Source: Silene latifolia
Taxonomy: Eukaryota; Streptophyta; Magnoliopsida; Caryophyllales; Caryophyllaceae
Reading direction: 5' to 3'
Assembly: GCF_048544455.1 (NCBI RefSeq)
Contig: NC_133528.1
Location: forward strand, 46,956,002-47,020,001
Length of the DNA stretch: 64,000 bases
Shown here: positions 32,324 to 43,444 of the stretch, one piece after another
Position numbering within the stretch: the first letter of the stretch is position 1
Layout: every line of letters begins with the position of its first letter
The notes under the pieces: generated by a model
The model's input: only the letters and a program-made list of their open reading frames with translations
What the model was told of the DNA's origin: nothing
Database searches by the model: none
Translations under genes and position numbers: made by a program

Positions 32324-33828
32324 TGATGCGTGTCTTTTATATGATGTTTTACATCCCATTTTACACGCATTTCAGAGCTCATTCATGTAGTTTATGCTAC
32401 ATTTCTCCCTATTTCCGTCTACTTCCGTATTTTTGTACATTATTGCAGAAATGTGAAGAATCCAGCGGAAATCAAGCTGAATCCATCCCCGAGTATCCTG
32501 CATTGCATATGACGTGAAGAATTCACTTGAGGAACGAGCTTGGTGCGCAATTCAAGGCCCAAAAGACAAGTCCACGAGATTATAAAAGTAAAGTAGCAGC
32601 TCAGGCAGTCGATCGACCACTACCTTCAGTCGATCGACCAACCATCGGGTTCCAGAAGCTACTGTACACCGAGGTTCAGTCGATCGACCACCATTCTCAG
32701 TCGATCGACCAAACTGTTATTCCAGACGAGAATTAAAAGAATGAGGAAGCATAAGCCCATTAAGTTTTAGGTTTTGATAATAATTGTTACGTATGTTTGC
32801 TATATAACGTAACATAAACACTCAGTTTACGTATCTCGATTTAGACTCAAGTTTTCATACAATAATATTTAGTTTTGGAATTAGGGTTTGGATTATTGTT
32901 AAGCATTGGATCTTTGGTTCTTATTCCTAATCTTTCCTCTGCAAATTCGGTATTCATCTGTCCTAATTTCAGTTTACTGTTTTATTTCATCATTAGTATA
33001 GAATTGCTAGCTAGATTCCCGCAACCAATTCATTGTTTATGTTAATTGTTTACTTTATCGTTTCAAGCATGAATTCAGTAGTTAGTTTCGTCATCGTTAT
33101 TATTGTTTTTACCCTTAGCATGAGTAGCTAAATCAATTGTGCTAGGATGTAGACGAATTATAGCATAGGCGGCAATAGATTGAACACGGCCTGATTCGCG
33201 TGTCAGTCGATCGACTGACATTCTTGGTCGATCGACTGACCTCGTGGGGTTTTATTTTCGTTTTAATTGTTTTAATGTTGTATTTAACGAATCGAATTCA
33301 TGCGACCAGTTAGATGCTTAATTTTTGGCTGACCCATTAGATCGAAAGATAGGGTAAGTTATTAGATCACCAATTAAATCGACTAGACTGTGCTGAGATC
33401 GAAAGATAGGTATAGTTTAGACTGTTAGTCACTTTTAAGGACGAGATTCAGTATTAGTGATATTAGGGACCTATAGCGAGATCGAAAGATGCTATTTGTT
33501 AAGAGTGGACCGAGAGGACCTCTTGTTTTCCCGCCTCACTTGTGTTCGATTCAGGCCGACTTAATATGCTGCCGCCGAAGCTGTAATGAACCGACCATCC
33601 TAGTACCCCTTCTTATTCTGTTTAATTCGTCTTTTTTGTTTATTGTCTTTATTTATTCTTAGCCATAGACCAAATCAATTCAACCCCTACAATCGTTACC
33701 TTAGACTTTAATTAGACAGCTAGAAATTACGTCTGCCTCCTTGTGGTTCGACCCTGTTACCACTAGCCTAGGTTAGTCTTAATAGGAAATATAAATTTTA
33801 TTTTTGGTACTCACAACGACAGGTATCA
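32324..33828 (+). repeat. E3 3' LTR
   Basis: 1505 bp, complete (TGATGCGTG...GGTATCA), followed by target duplication agggc. Very few differences from the split 5' copy. Confidence 0.95.
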
Positions 33829-33833
33829 AGGGC

Positions 33834-36063
33834 GATCCTCTTTCCCCTTATATCTTTGTTTTATGCATGGAAATTCTCTCGTTAAACATTCTACGTGTGG
33901 AGAAGGAGGGGATCATACGAGGAATAAAGATCAGCAGAAATAGTATCCCTATCTCCCATATGCTCTTTGCGGATGATTCTATGTTCTTTATTGAAGGTAA
34001 TTCTAAGAGTTGCGAAAGCCTTGAAAAAGTTATTAAGGATTATTGTCATGCCTCCGGCCAGGTTATTAATGATAATAAGTCCTCTATGATGTTAAGTTCG
34101 AGCTCTAGTCTGTCCTTTGCTCGAAAATGCTTGAAAACCTTCAACATACCGTGTGGCACTAATTTGGGATCTTACTTGGGTATTCCTACGGACGTGGGAC
34201 TCTCAGGCGGGATTAAAAGTAAAAAGGAAATTTTTGAGTTTATCATTGATAAGGTTAGGAAGCGATTATCTTCATGGAATTGCATTCTTCTATCGCCGGC
34301 GGGTAGATTGGCTTTGATTTCTTCTGTCTTGTCCTCCCTCTCGGTTTACTTTCTATCGGTATTCAAAATACCGGTAAGTGTGACAAAAAGATTAGATGCT
34401 ATTTTGTCACATTTTTGGTGGGCGGGTCATAAGAAATCTCCCTCTATTAGCTGGTGTAGTAGGCTTTTCCTAAGTCAACCCAAAAGAAATGGTGGTCTGG
34501 GTATTAGACGTATGAAGGAGTTCAATCAAGCACTTCTAGCAAAGATTGGATGGAGAATGATCACTCACCCAGATTCTATTCTCTGTAAGTCTATTGGTGC
34601 TAAATATGGCCTAAAGTGGCGTGATGATGATCTGCTTTTTAACGATGGTAAGAGTAATTCTTCGTGGGGATGGAAAGATATTGTTTGGGGCCTTCAACTC
34701 ATCAAACCTCATTTAGCGTGGAACTTCTCCCCATTTTCTGACCTTGGTATTTGGAATACTAAATGGATTCATGGAATAGTGCCGAGACCACGATGTGTTG
34801 AGCTTCTTACTGATTCACCCAACTTGTGTAATTTGAGAATCAAAGATCTTATTTGTAACAGCAACAGTTGGGACCATAGACTTGTGTCTATGTCTTTTGA
34901 TGAAACTTCCATTAAGGACATTCTTGCTATTCCAATTCGATGCTCTGAAGGCAGCGACATCTTCTATTGGTCTGCCTCGTCATTTGGGAATTACTCAGTT
35001 AAGATTGGCTATCACATTGCTCTTCAAAATTACTGGAACACTTCAGCTTCCCCGAAGGACCGATCAAGAGTTCTTGCTGCATGTATGGGTGTCTTTCTAA
35101 AAATCCTTACTCTGCCAAGGCCGAAAAGCTGGATCATTCTCTTATGGAAACTTCTCACGGAATCGTTACCCACTGGGGAAGGATTCCTAAGGAGGGGCTT
35201 TGATGGTCCTTTTACTTGCGTGCTTTGTGATTCACAAGAAACGGAATCACCGGAACACCTGTTACGGAACTGTTCATTTGCTAACAGAGTTTGGGCTGGA
35301 AGTCTCCTGGGGATTAGGGCACAATCAAAGGATAATTTGAGTCTCCGGTCTTGGGTTTGCAATTGGCTCTTTGTTCTTTTTAAGGCTGATAATAATCATG
35401 AGGCTTGTCTCTCCTTTTTGTGTACCTTCTGTTCTATTTGGGTGGTAAGGTGCAGAAAAATTTTTGATAGTACCGAGTGCTCCCCTATTGGTGCTATCTT
35501 TCTTTATCAAGACGCTCTTAACTTAGCTATTTCTGTTGAAGATGGGAAACCGGGGTCCATGGCTTTCCAAACACCGATGGAGGAGGACTTGACTAATCTT
35601 AGGAATGGAGTACCCTTTCCTCTGATTCAGAGTTCTGTGAGTTGCTCTCGGTCTCATATTTATGTGGATGCGGCGTGGTCTAAGGAGTTTGCTGCTGGGT
35701 TTGGCGGATGCATCCTTTTTTATAATGATATTGTTTCTGAGTTCTGTATCAAAGGAATGGCGGAGAATGCTGAACAAGCGGAAGCTTTGGCAATTAGGGA
35801 AGCCTTAAAGTGGGCACTCTCGCGCAACATCCTCCATATTAACATTTTCTCCGATTGTCTTCAGGTTCTTGCCCAAGTCCTACGGTTCTCTCAACTCAAA
35901 CATTGGACAAGGAACACTATTGACGATATAACCGAACTAGCGGCAAACTTTCATTGTATTTCTTTTGCTTATGTTCCTAGAATTTGTAATAAAGCCGCTC
36001 ATAGGATAGCTAAGCGTGCTATTAATATGCAGGTCTCGTTAACCCGATTGTCAAAAAAAAAGG
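33834..36063 (+). pseudogene. LINE ORF2, C-terminal part: rest of reverse transcriptase, zinc-binding domain, RNase H, poly(A)
   Basis: The frame continues exactly from 18871: DPLSPYIFVLCMEILS, then SHMLFADDSMFF with the FADD catalytic pair, and the thumb region (SYLGIPTD, WWAGHKKSP...SWCSRLF, NGGLGIRRMKEFNQALLAKIGWR). A zinc-binding block follows at about 35216-35290 (CVLC...EHLLRNC). A plant LINE-type RNase H starts at 35660 (IYVDAAW with Asp, AEALAIREAL with Glu, IFSDCLQ with Asp, and NKAAHRIAK with His). No in-frame stop occurs before the tail: the frame runs through nine A and on through the target duplication, stopping only at 36162-36164. The two parts together give about 1.4 thousand codons, a normal ORF2 size. 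Confidence 0.93.
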
Positions 36064-36116
36064 CTAGATATACAATTCAATTGTTTGTCACGGACGTGCA
36101 CTCGCAAGAGTGCCAA

Positions 36117-37879
36117 TGGTCGTGTTCCCTTGTGGGGTCACCTAGACCAAAACACAATTTATAACTTCACAAACAACTCTACAATTAGTAAAGAGGCAAG
36201 TAAAGGTCGGATCCCAAGGGACGGAAATTGAGATGAGATTTCTATTGCAACTAGTGGTGTCTAAGGGTGTCACAATTGGGATTTGAAGTAGAAGATCACT
36301 AAACTAAATAGCAATAAAAGTAAACAAGCAAGATGAATTGAAAGGGATGTAAACAATTGATAAAAAGCACTAGGGTGTCATGGGGTCATAGGGGATTCAT
36401 GGGAATTGATCATACAAACATATTCTCAAGTTATAAGCAAGCAATTATAGTTGTGATGGATCGAGTTGGTTTATATCTTACAATCCTAGGAAAGTTTGGG
36501 TCCCGGAGCCGAATCGATTAGATTGTACAACACCTACAAGTCGACTTAATCTTCCCTACTCAACAATATGCATGGTCTAATGAGACTCGAGTTGGTTTAT
36601 GTCTTACAAGTCTCATTGAAAAGATAGGTGATGGGTAAAAAATGGCAGGATTCATAGGCTCAGTTTTCATCAAGTATAACATGTGCATAAGTTGAGATCA
36701 CAACAAGCAAGCAAATAAACTATGAAAGCATATTAATTTAAGCATGAATCATTCCCCATGTTGGTTTCCCCTAATTACCCATTAACCCTAGCTAAGGAAA
36801 CTACTCACTCATTATTATGTTTAACATGCTAGCAAGGTTGTCAATCATAGCAACAAGGCAAAACATGATTAATAAATGAAAGTGATTAACAATAATTAAA
36901 AAGGGATTAAGAGAATTATACTTACTAATGATTCCAATAATAAAGCAAAGAATAAAAGAAGTACTTGATGCTTGATTGGAAGGTTGTCAATCTCCCAAAA
37001 ATAACCCAAATAATCTTCAATTATCCAAAATAAAGGATGAACAAGAGAGAGATTAAGGAAATAAAACTTGTATTAAAACTTGATTAAATGTTGATTACAA
37101 GATTAAAGAGAGATTTGATTAATATTAACTACACTAAAGATTGCTAAAAAGAACATGCTCTTCTAATTAGACTAATGGGGTATTTATAGTGGGGATTAGG
37201 TGCATGAATTAGGGTTAACTAAGGGCTTAAATGACGATTAAGTCCCTTGTTGAGGAATCGCCGGTCTTTTAGGGAGACTCCGGTCTCTAGGGAGACTCCG
37301 GTCTCTTAGAAAAAGATGTGCATCCTTCCTTGAAGCTTGTAGAAGACGAAATGGGACTGTCTGGGAATCCGGGCGTCTTTAGCACGGGACGGGCGGATTT
37401 GGCAGCTTCTGGACGGGCGTCCAGAAGGGAAAGACGGGCGTCTTTGGGTGGTTTTGCCCGGGCGTCTTCTGGAGAAGACGCTCGGATTGTGGCGTGGTGG
37501 ACGGGCGGATTCAAGGCAATCCGCACGGATTGCCAGGCAGTCTCGTTCCTTCTTCTTTTCTTCCTTTTTCTTCATAAAATCCTTGAGGATTTCCTCGGGG
37601 ATGCAAGGATCTTTTCTCATCATTGCCCATCTACTATAGTATGTACAAAGGCCTTCTAATCTTGTCTCTCCTTGATGCTTGGTCATTTGAATTCAATAAA
37701 TTTAGTCTCATTTTGCCATGAAAATTCAAGGTTTGCACTCCTTTCCTACCAAGGACACAAAACCTCAAAGAATATGCAAAACAAAGAACTAAAGACAATA
37801 AATGACCCAAATATGCACTAAAAAGCATGGGAACAAGGCTAATTCGGGGACTAAATATGCTCTAATTATGGTCACATCA
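36117..37879 (-). mobile_element. Solo LTR with a different palindrome cassette
   Basis: TG...CA ends (sense TGATGTGACC...ACACGACCA) with perfect target duplication gccaa at 36112-36116 and 37880-37884, and no interior. 1763 bp; it arises by LTR-LTR recombination. Sense is minus. A TATAAATA box is read on the complement of 37181-37188. Upstream of it lie agactccggtct repeats (37262-37311) and GACGCCCGTC-type repeats (about 37371-37525). Short frames in the LTR are not genes. Confidence 0.88.
37181..37525 (-). promoter_or_regulatory. Solo LTR promoter: TATA plus two palindromic arrays
   Basis: Sense order: GACGCCCGTC-type copies (for example ggacgggcgtcc near 37411 and agacgggcgtct near 37432), then about three copies of a 17-19 bp unit containing agactccggtct, then TATAAATA about 75 bp later. 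The layout parallels E1-E3, with other motifs. Confidence 0.5.
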
Positions 37880-37934
37880 GCCAACCAACCAAAACACAAA
37901 TAGAAAGATTAGAATAAGTGAAGACTTAATTTTA

Positions 37935-38815
37935 TTGGTACTTAAAACTATGCAGGAGAATGAGGTGCGGGATTCGAAGGAGGCGGAAGCGTTAGTAGTA
38001 GTGGAAGGTGTTCGTGAAGTTCAACGGAGAGGGATGAGGCGTGTTGCTGTGGAGGGAGATTGCTTGAATGTCATCAACAATTTGAAAAAGCGGAAACAAG
38101 GACGAAGTGATATTTTTTTAATCTATGACGAGATTTTTGATGGTTGTAATTCTTTTCATAGTTGTGTTTTTTCTTTCACTCGTAGAAACTTTAATTGCGT
38201 TGCTCATGAGTTAGCACATATTGACTAGGGCTGAGCAAAACCGGTTATCCGCTCCGGTTTTGTAAACCGGTTCGGTAACCGGTTTAAAAAAAATGGTTTT
38301 TTTCCTAAACCTAATCCGCTCCGGATTAATCCAGTTAACCGGTTTTTTCGGAATTTAAAAACCGGATCCGTAAACCGGTTTACCCGCTCCGGTTTTTATA
38401 ACCGGTTTCAAGAAAGATCCACAATCAAATGCATAGAAACACATAGAAAAATTAGGTTACCGTTTTAAAAACCGGTCTCCGGTTTTGAGTTTACATTATT
38501 TTTGACTTTTAGTTTCTAAAAAAGAAACCAGTTGGTTTCAAAAAAAATAAAAATAAAGAAACCGGTTTTGAATTTTCTACAACCGAATCCACTCCGTTTT
38601 TATAGTAAAAAATCCGGTTCGGTTACCGCACCGGGAAAAAAACCGAATATTCGGACTCCACAATTCGGTTTTCGGTTCGGTTTCGGTTTAAAAATGCGGT
38701 TTGGACTTTTTTGCTCAGCCCTAATGTTGACCCATGGTTTGTTGGTTGCAGAAGATGGGACCATGGTGCGCCTCAAAACATTATTGATTGTATCGTGCTC
38801 GATCTATGAACGTTA
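37935..38815 (+). pseudogene. RNase H-like (RVT_3) fragment split by a MITE
   Basis: 37935-38225 encodes EAEALVVVEGVREVQRRGMR, then VEGDCLNVINNL and NFNCVAHELAHI: the second half of a plant RNase H-like domain of LINE or stand-alone type, with Glu, Asp and His landmarks. A MITE at 38226-38723 interrupts it; one target-site copy later the frame continues (PWFVGCRRWDHGAPQ, stop near 38815). The upstream base run ctatgcag just before 37960 looks like a splice acceptor, so the source may be an intron-containing host locus. It is unlike the LINE RNase H at 35660 in sequence. Confidence 0.7.
38226..38723. mobile_element. hAT-type MITE with accggtt-rich interior
   Basis: Perfect terminal repeats TAGGGCTGAGCAAAA and its complement. 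The flanks atattgac (38218-38225) and atgttgac (38724-38731) are an 8-bp duplication with one mismatch, fitting hAT. The interior is full of aaaccggttt words and has no ORF of its own. Confidence 0.85.
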
Positions 38816-39366
38816 TCTATGAAGTAATACCTTTTCGGATTTTTTCAAAAAAGAAAAAAAAAATAAAAAAACTATGCATTACATTTCGTCATTATTACTT
38901 CATCTGTTTCAGTATCTCATTTATTTGTTTACATTTCTATTTTGGAAATATTTTTTATTTGATATCCACAATCTTCTTTAGTCACTTGTCATTCAATCAA
39001 AATATTTACAAATGTTCTCAATCATTCTCCTTAATCTATGAACCAAAATCAAAGGTAGACAATGACCGGACGAATGAAATATGTAGATGATCGTAGTAAA
39101 GCCAAGAAATCCTATGACAAGTGTCTAATACTTTGCCTCCGATAAATATTGCTTATATTATGAATAACAATTCCCAATATTACTCGACATGATAATAATA
39201 CTTGCGACTTATTGTGAGAAATCTAGAAATCTGAGAAATAATACACTAGTTAAAAGTTGTTTGGATCTTCTGTTCAACTTTTGTGTCACATTGCCTTAAT
39301 CTTTTAACATCTCATCATTTTATAATATCTAAGTACTTATTTTTAAGGTTTATTGCTTATATGTCA
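38816..39366. other. AT-rich intergenic, nothing recognised
   Basis: AT-rich DNA with an A-rich run near 38850. No gene or element ends were found. Confidence 0.4.
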
Positions 39367-40220
39367 TGAAATACCTCGGCCCAAACCCTAGGTCGGGAGC
39401 GGTCACTCATGGTAGCTCGTCAGACTGTATACATGGCACACAGATCAACACGGGTTCTTTCCCGCACATTTTGTCCTCATTCATGCGCATCCCGGAAACA
39501 TTCCAGGGGCACCCACCCTAAGACTACTCCCAGCCAAGCACGCTTAACTGTGTGATTCTTTTGCATGGATAACAAGAAAATAAATATACTTTGTTGATAT
39601 GAGTAGTACTTTCAATCCTTTTAAGCACTAGTCAAATTCTAAGCCTATCATTGAAACTCTTCAATGGGCTAAACCACCCGAATAATGTATTCGATTAAGT
39701 TGAGTATTACACACCCCACTTGAAGAACGCAACGTCCTCGTTGCGCCTGGAAGCGGCCTAGTTGCGCCTGGAAGCATCTGACCGAAGCCAAGCCTAAAAT
39801 CCTCCCTTGCTGGGTGGGTGACCCGGGTACTCTTGACCACACGGTCGCAGGGTTGCTCTGATACCATTTATAACACCCCGGCCCAAACCTAAGATCGAGA
39901 GCGGTCATTCACTGTAGCTCGCCTGTGTACATGGCACACAAATCAACACAGGTCTTTTCCAGCGCATTTTGTCCTCATTCATGCGCATCTCGGGAACCTT
40001 CCCAGGAGGTCACCCATCCTAAGACTAATCTCAGCCAAGCACGCTTAACTATGGAGTTCTTTTGCATGGATAACCAGAAAAGAAAATGCAAAGTGCAGTT
40101 GTTTGATATGAGTAGTACTTTCAATCCCTTTAAGCACTAGTCAGATTTTAAGTCTATCAATAGACCTCTTCAAGGGACTACCTCACCCGAATAACGTCTT
40201 CAATTTAGTGGAGTATTACA
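39367..40220 (-). mobile_element. Cassandra TRIM retrotransposon
   Basis: An 854-bp element with two LTRs of about 350 bp (39367-39711 and 39869-40220), an interior of only about 157 bp, a perfect target duplication tgtca (39362-39366, 40221-40225) and, on the minus strand, the initiator tRNA-Met primer site TGGTATCAGAGC (complement of 39855-39866). Each LTR carries a 5S rRNA-like segment, which defines the Cassandra family. There is no coding capacity; movement depends on other elements. Confidence 0.92.
39984..40068 (-). ncRNA. 5S rRNA-derived segment in the Cassandra LTR
   Basis: Read on the minus strand this matches the 3' two-thirds of plant 5S rRNA, including the words gttaagcgtgcttgg, taggatgggtgacctcctgg and the adjoining agaactcc block, with point changes. 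A second, more diverged copy lies in the other LTR (about 39480-39565). It is a retroelement part, not a working 5S gene. Confidence 0.85.
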
Positions 40221-40500
40221 TGTCAAATAAAGAGATAGTAGAACACAAGATAGAATACGAAAATTATGTATAAAAAAAAAGCCAAACTGCTGAGCATTGA
40301 CCACTGCTTATTTTGCTAGTCTTAAATAAAAATTTGTACATCATCTTACAAAAATACTACGTACTGCATTATAGCGGGACTACCTCTTATTTAGCTTGTT
40401 TTGCCATAAGACGATTTTTATTTTACCATAAAACGATTTTATAACTACGAGAGTACATGATCATCAACTAATTAGGTATAGTATTTTAACTTAATAATGC

Positions 40501-41889
40501 TTAAATTTTTTTCACCAATGCGTCCAAATCCTTCATGGAGCTGCCACCGGACTTGATTGCCTCAAAAGCCATCTCCCTAATTACTTTAGCCCTCTCCCTT
40601 TGTACTATATTTCGGCCCATTGACTTCTCAATAACCCGACTCAACATTTCCGAATCCGGCACCGTATCTTCACCCTCACAAAGCCCAACTGCTGAGCCCA
40701 TATCCTCAACCAAAAGCCTAGCATTAACAAATTGATCAGCTTCCATAGGCCAAGCCAAAATCATAACCCCGGCCATAATACTCTCTAAAGTCGAGTTCCA
40801 CCCACAATGACTCACAAACCCACCAATCGCTTTATGGCTTAGTATTTCCGTCTGCGGAGCCCACCCGTGAACAATCAAAGCCCGATCAGCAACCCTTTTC
40901 TCAAACCCGTCAGGGACCATGTGACTCGTTTCTGCCTTAACCACCCATATGAAGCGGACCCCGCTCCGCTCCAATCCCAATGCTAGAGCTTCCATCTGAG
41001 GCTTTGTTAGCATTTTCTGGCTCCCAAAACACACAAACAAAACACTCCCATCTGACCATTTATCAACCCAATTTAGAACATCGTACCCGATACCCGAATC
41101 TGGATTGACGCGACTCAAACCAATTGCATTTAATGGACCGACACTATATACCCGATCATGACCCACTTTCATCTTAATATAATCCAAATACTCAGCTTCC
41201 AAAGCATAATAAGTATTAAAAACAATCCCATAACTCTTGAAATTCTCAAGCATTGAATTTTTACAACTAATCCAATTAGTATCACCATTTTTGTAAGCTT
41301 TGAACATAGAAGGTAATTGGTGATGAACAAAAGTAGGAGATCTTGGAATATTTGGAAAATTAATCTCATGCAAATTCCACAAGGTATCAATATTTTCCAA
41401 AACATGATCTATAATTAATGACAAAAATGCTCTTGTTGAGAAAAAAGCAAATCTAGGTATACCAAGTTGGTGGGCCCAATTATTAGTATACCCAAGGAAG
41501 AAATCTGATAAAATAGCTTGAGGAGGAGAAGGGTTAGATTGAAACCATTGAATAACTTGTTCCTCAAGTTTTTTGAGGGATAAGATGATAGGGGCATTTC
41601 CGGCATTTCCAATATCTTTGACATTTTCAACACCAAAGGGAAGGTTTGGATGTGTAGGGAAAGGTAGGACTAGAGGGTTGACTGAATTTGGATGGGTTGT
41701 AAGGAGGGAGTTAAGGAGAGGGAGGTTTTTGGGAGTGACTAAAATGGTAATTTTGAAGCCATGAAGTGCTAATTGATGGGTTAAGTCTAGGAGAGCTAGC
41801 ATGTGACCTTGGGCTGGGTATGGGAATACCAATATATGGTTTGTTGTAGCAGTCGCGGGGACGGTGTGGAGAGTGGTGGGAGAAAACAT
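40501..41889 (-). CDS. UGT89B: UDP-glycosyltransferase, UGT89-like
   Basis: A single-exon frame of 462 residues, the normal size for plant family 1 glycosyltransferases. These transfer a sugar from UDP-sugar to small acceptors in the cytosol; UGT89B members act on flavonols and benzoates. The N-terminal acceptor half has YPAQGHM with catalytic His29; Asp129 in ILSDFF is the likely partner. The 44-residue PSPG donor box is W343-Q386 (WAPQTEILSHKAIGGF, then HCGWNSTLES, ending AWPMEADQ). The final Gln favours UDP-glucose. The overall pattern (VTPKNLPLLNSLL, LPFPTHPN, GVENVKDI, CFGSQKMLTKPQ) resembles Arabidopsis UGT89B1. The start is the first ATG of the frame and fits the family. The gene lies 28 kb from a broken paralogue in the same orientation. 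The acceptor cannot be read from sequence. Confidence 0.93.
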   Translation of the reverse strand: MFSPTTLHTVPATATTNHILVFPYPAQGHMLALLDLTHQLALHGFKITILVTPKNLPLLNSLLTTHPNSVNPLVLPFPTHPNLPFGVENVKDIGNAGNAPIILSLKKLEEQVIQWFQSNPSPPQAILSDFFLGYTNNWAHQLGIPRFAFFSTRAFLSLIIDHVLENIDTLWNLHEINFPNIPRSPTFVHHQLPSMFKAYKNGDTNWISCKNSMLENFKSYGIVFNTYYALEAEYLDYIKMKVGHDRVYSVGPLNAIGLSRVNPDSGIGYDVLNWVDKWSDGSVLFVCFGSQKMLTKPQMEALALGLERSGVRFIWVVKAETSHMVPDGFEKRVADRALIVHGWAPQTEILSHKAIGGFVSHCGWNSTLESIMAGVMILAWPMEADQFVNARLLVEDMGSAVGLCEGEDTVPDSEMLSRVIEKSMGRNIVQRERAKVIREMAFEAIKSGGSSMKDLDALVKKI

Positions 41890-42641
41890 GGTATGGTTGC
41901 AGTGTTTTTTGAGTTGAGAAGCGTTATGTATTGAGAGTGCTTCTTCACGATTACGAAAACTAGACCGTTTAGATCAAACTTCAAAGCATCACAACAATAA
42001 TTTTGCGAATAATATTTGCATGTTTCAGTGTCCGTCCATGTGTCACGCTGTCCCTTGACTTTAATTTATTGGACTTTTTGAACCGAGGCCGAAAAAATGG
42101 TTAACTGAAACCAGTTTTTCAACCCTTTTTTGATTTTTTTTTTTTTTCTACTTCTTCTTGATTCATTCATTAGCCTGCTACTCTTGTCTTCAACTGTTCC
42201 TTAATAAGGTGAATCCAACAAAGGAGTATAAGAATGAAAAGTTAAAATTGCATGTTTAGCTTTGTTTTTTGTTAGTAGTCCTAATAAACGACTCAATTGG
42301 ATTGAGTGTGAATCGGATTAGGTTGGATTGTAGAGTATGCATAGAACATTCACTACTTCCTCTAAAATTAGAGGAAGTAGAACATTAATCATTGTGTCAA
42401 CTATTCTATTATATTATTCCATGTTGATTATTTGTATTTTTTATACTTTTATTTTGTTATAAGTTAAAATGTAAATAAATGGGTAGAGGATCCTCTCTAT
42501 TGTGGATAAAAATATATAAAAAGAGGATGAAGATAGTAAAAATGGAAATAGTTCATAGAAGAAGTGATGTATCAAAAAATAAGAGGGTGAACAAAAAAAA
42601 TAAGAGAATCATATCTTCTTCTCTATTGTTCATACTCTTAG
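41890..42641. other. Intergenic, upstream of the UGT gene
   Basis: Contains the presumed UGT promoter, with no convincing TATA choice, and a short perfect hairpin acttcctctaa...ttagaggaagt at 42353-42376. No gene. Confidence 0.4.
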
Positions 42642-43057
42642 GCTAGGTAGCACCCGGACACGGACACGGCATCCCATAAAATTTAGGACACGGGACACGT
42701 TATTTAAATTTAATAAAATATATATTTTATAATTATAAATTTCAATTTTATTTTTATTTTTATAAAATCATTTGATATTAAATTTAAATAAATGAAGGTA
42801 AAATTTGCCCTTGATTATAACTCATTTTCATTTACCATCCAAACGCATCTTCTCGTTTAAAGAACATCATTCATCTCAAATGATGTCCAAATGTCATGGA
42901 CACACGTCGGACACGGCCCAAATACCATGGACAAGCGTCGGACACGTGCCCAAATAAATGTAGAAAGTTAGAGACGGCTTTATCACGTTTCGGCGTGTGT
43001 CCGACACGGTGTTGAACACAGGACAACTGATTACGAGAAGTGTCCGTGATACCTAGC
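42642..43057. mobile_element. MITE with ggacacg repeats
   Basis: Terminal repeats GCTAGGTAGCACCCGGACAC and, read from the other end, GCTAGGTATCACGGACAC. The flanks tcttag (42636-42641, 43058-43063) form a 6-bp duplication. The interior is AT-rich with cggacacg words at both ends. Superfamily uncertain. Confidence 0.65.
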
Positions 43058-43130
43058 TCTTAGGTCACTTACTCATTTGTGTTTCACTTGTACCAATTTG
43101 ATAGTTTTCTAAGCAACCATTCCCCGCAAC

Positions 43131-43274
43131 GGATTAATGTCCTAACAGAAAATTGATAATAAGATTCAGAAATGCAAGCAAAATCAACTTCGATGTATAT
43201 TCGGATTAATGTCCTAACAGAAAATTGATAATAAGATTCAGAAATGCAAGCAAAATCAACTACGATGTATATTC
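43131..43274. repeat. Tandem duplication, 72-bp unit, two copies
   Basis: A unit beginning ggattaatgtcctaacag is repeated head to tail with one base changed. It sits about 170 bp downstream of the aldolase stop codon and gives spurious repeated frames. Confidence 0.9.
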
Positions 43275-43444
43275 GAAGTGGTCCAAGTCTCGAAACCATA
43301 CAACTTTTTAGGTACCGGACAGATCTACCTCCAAATCCATAATACTAGTATTATTTAGATGTCAACAAAAAAGCAAAGACAAAGATTAACAGTCTAAAAC
43401 ACGCCACCGGACTCAAAATCCAGGAAGCTGAACAAACACTGAGC

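Larger units (their letters stand above)
18872..33828 (+). mobile_element. E3: Athila-like LTR element with gag-protease only, nested in LINE
   Basis: LTRs begin TGATGCGTG and end GGTATCA. The 5' LTR is split (18872-20359 and 26868-26884, with the E2 target duplication between) and sums to 1505 bp; the 3' LTR 32324-33828 is also 1505 bp. The target duplication is agggc (18867-18871, 33829-33833). A tRNA-Asp primer site (26890-26906) is followed by broken gag, a protease region and 2.2 kb of spacer. No reverse transcriptase, RNase H or integrase is present. Without E2 the element is about 8.4 kb. Confidence 0.95.

Noticed and set aside
36086-37879. Solo LTR starting at tgtcacgg (36086)
   Set aside because: No matching target duplication from that start; starting at 36117 gives TG...CA ends and a perfect gccaa duplication.
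39984-40068. 5S rRNA gene
   Set aside because: Only part of 5S with changes, inside a pair of LTRs with a tRNA-Met primer site: Cassandra element.
43084-43299. 71-residue repetitive frame
   Set aside because: Arises from the 72-bp tandem duplication downstream of the aldolase gene.
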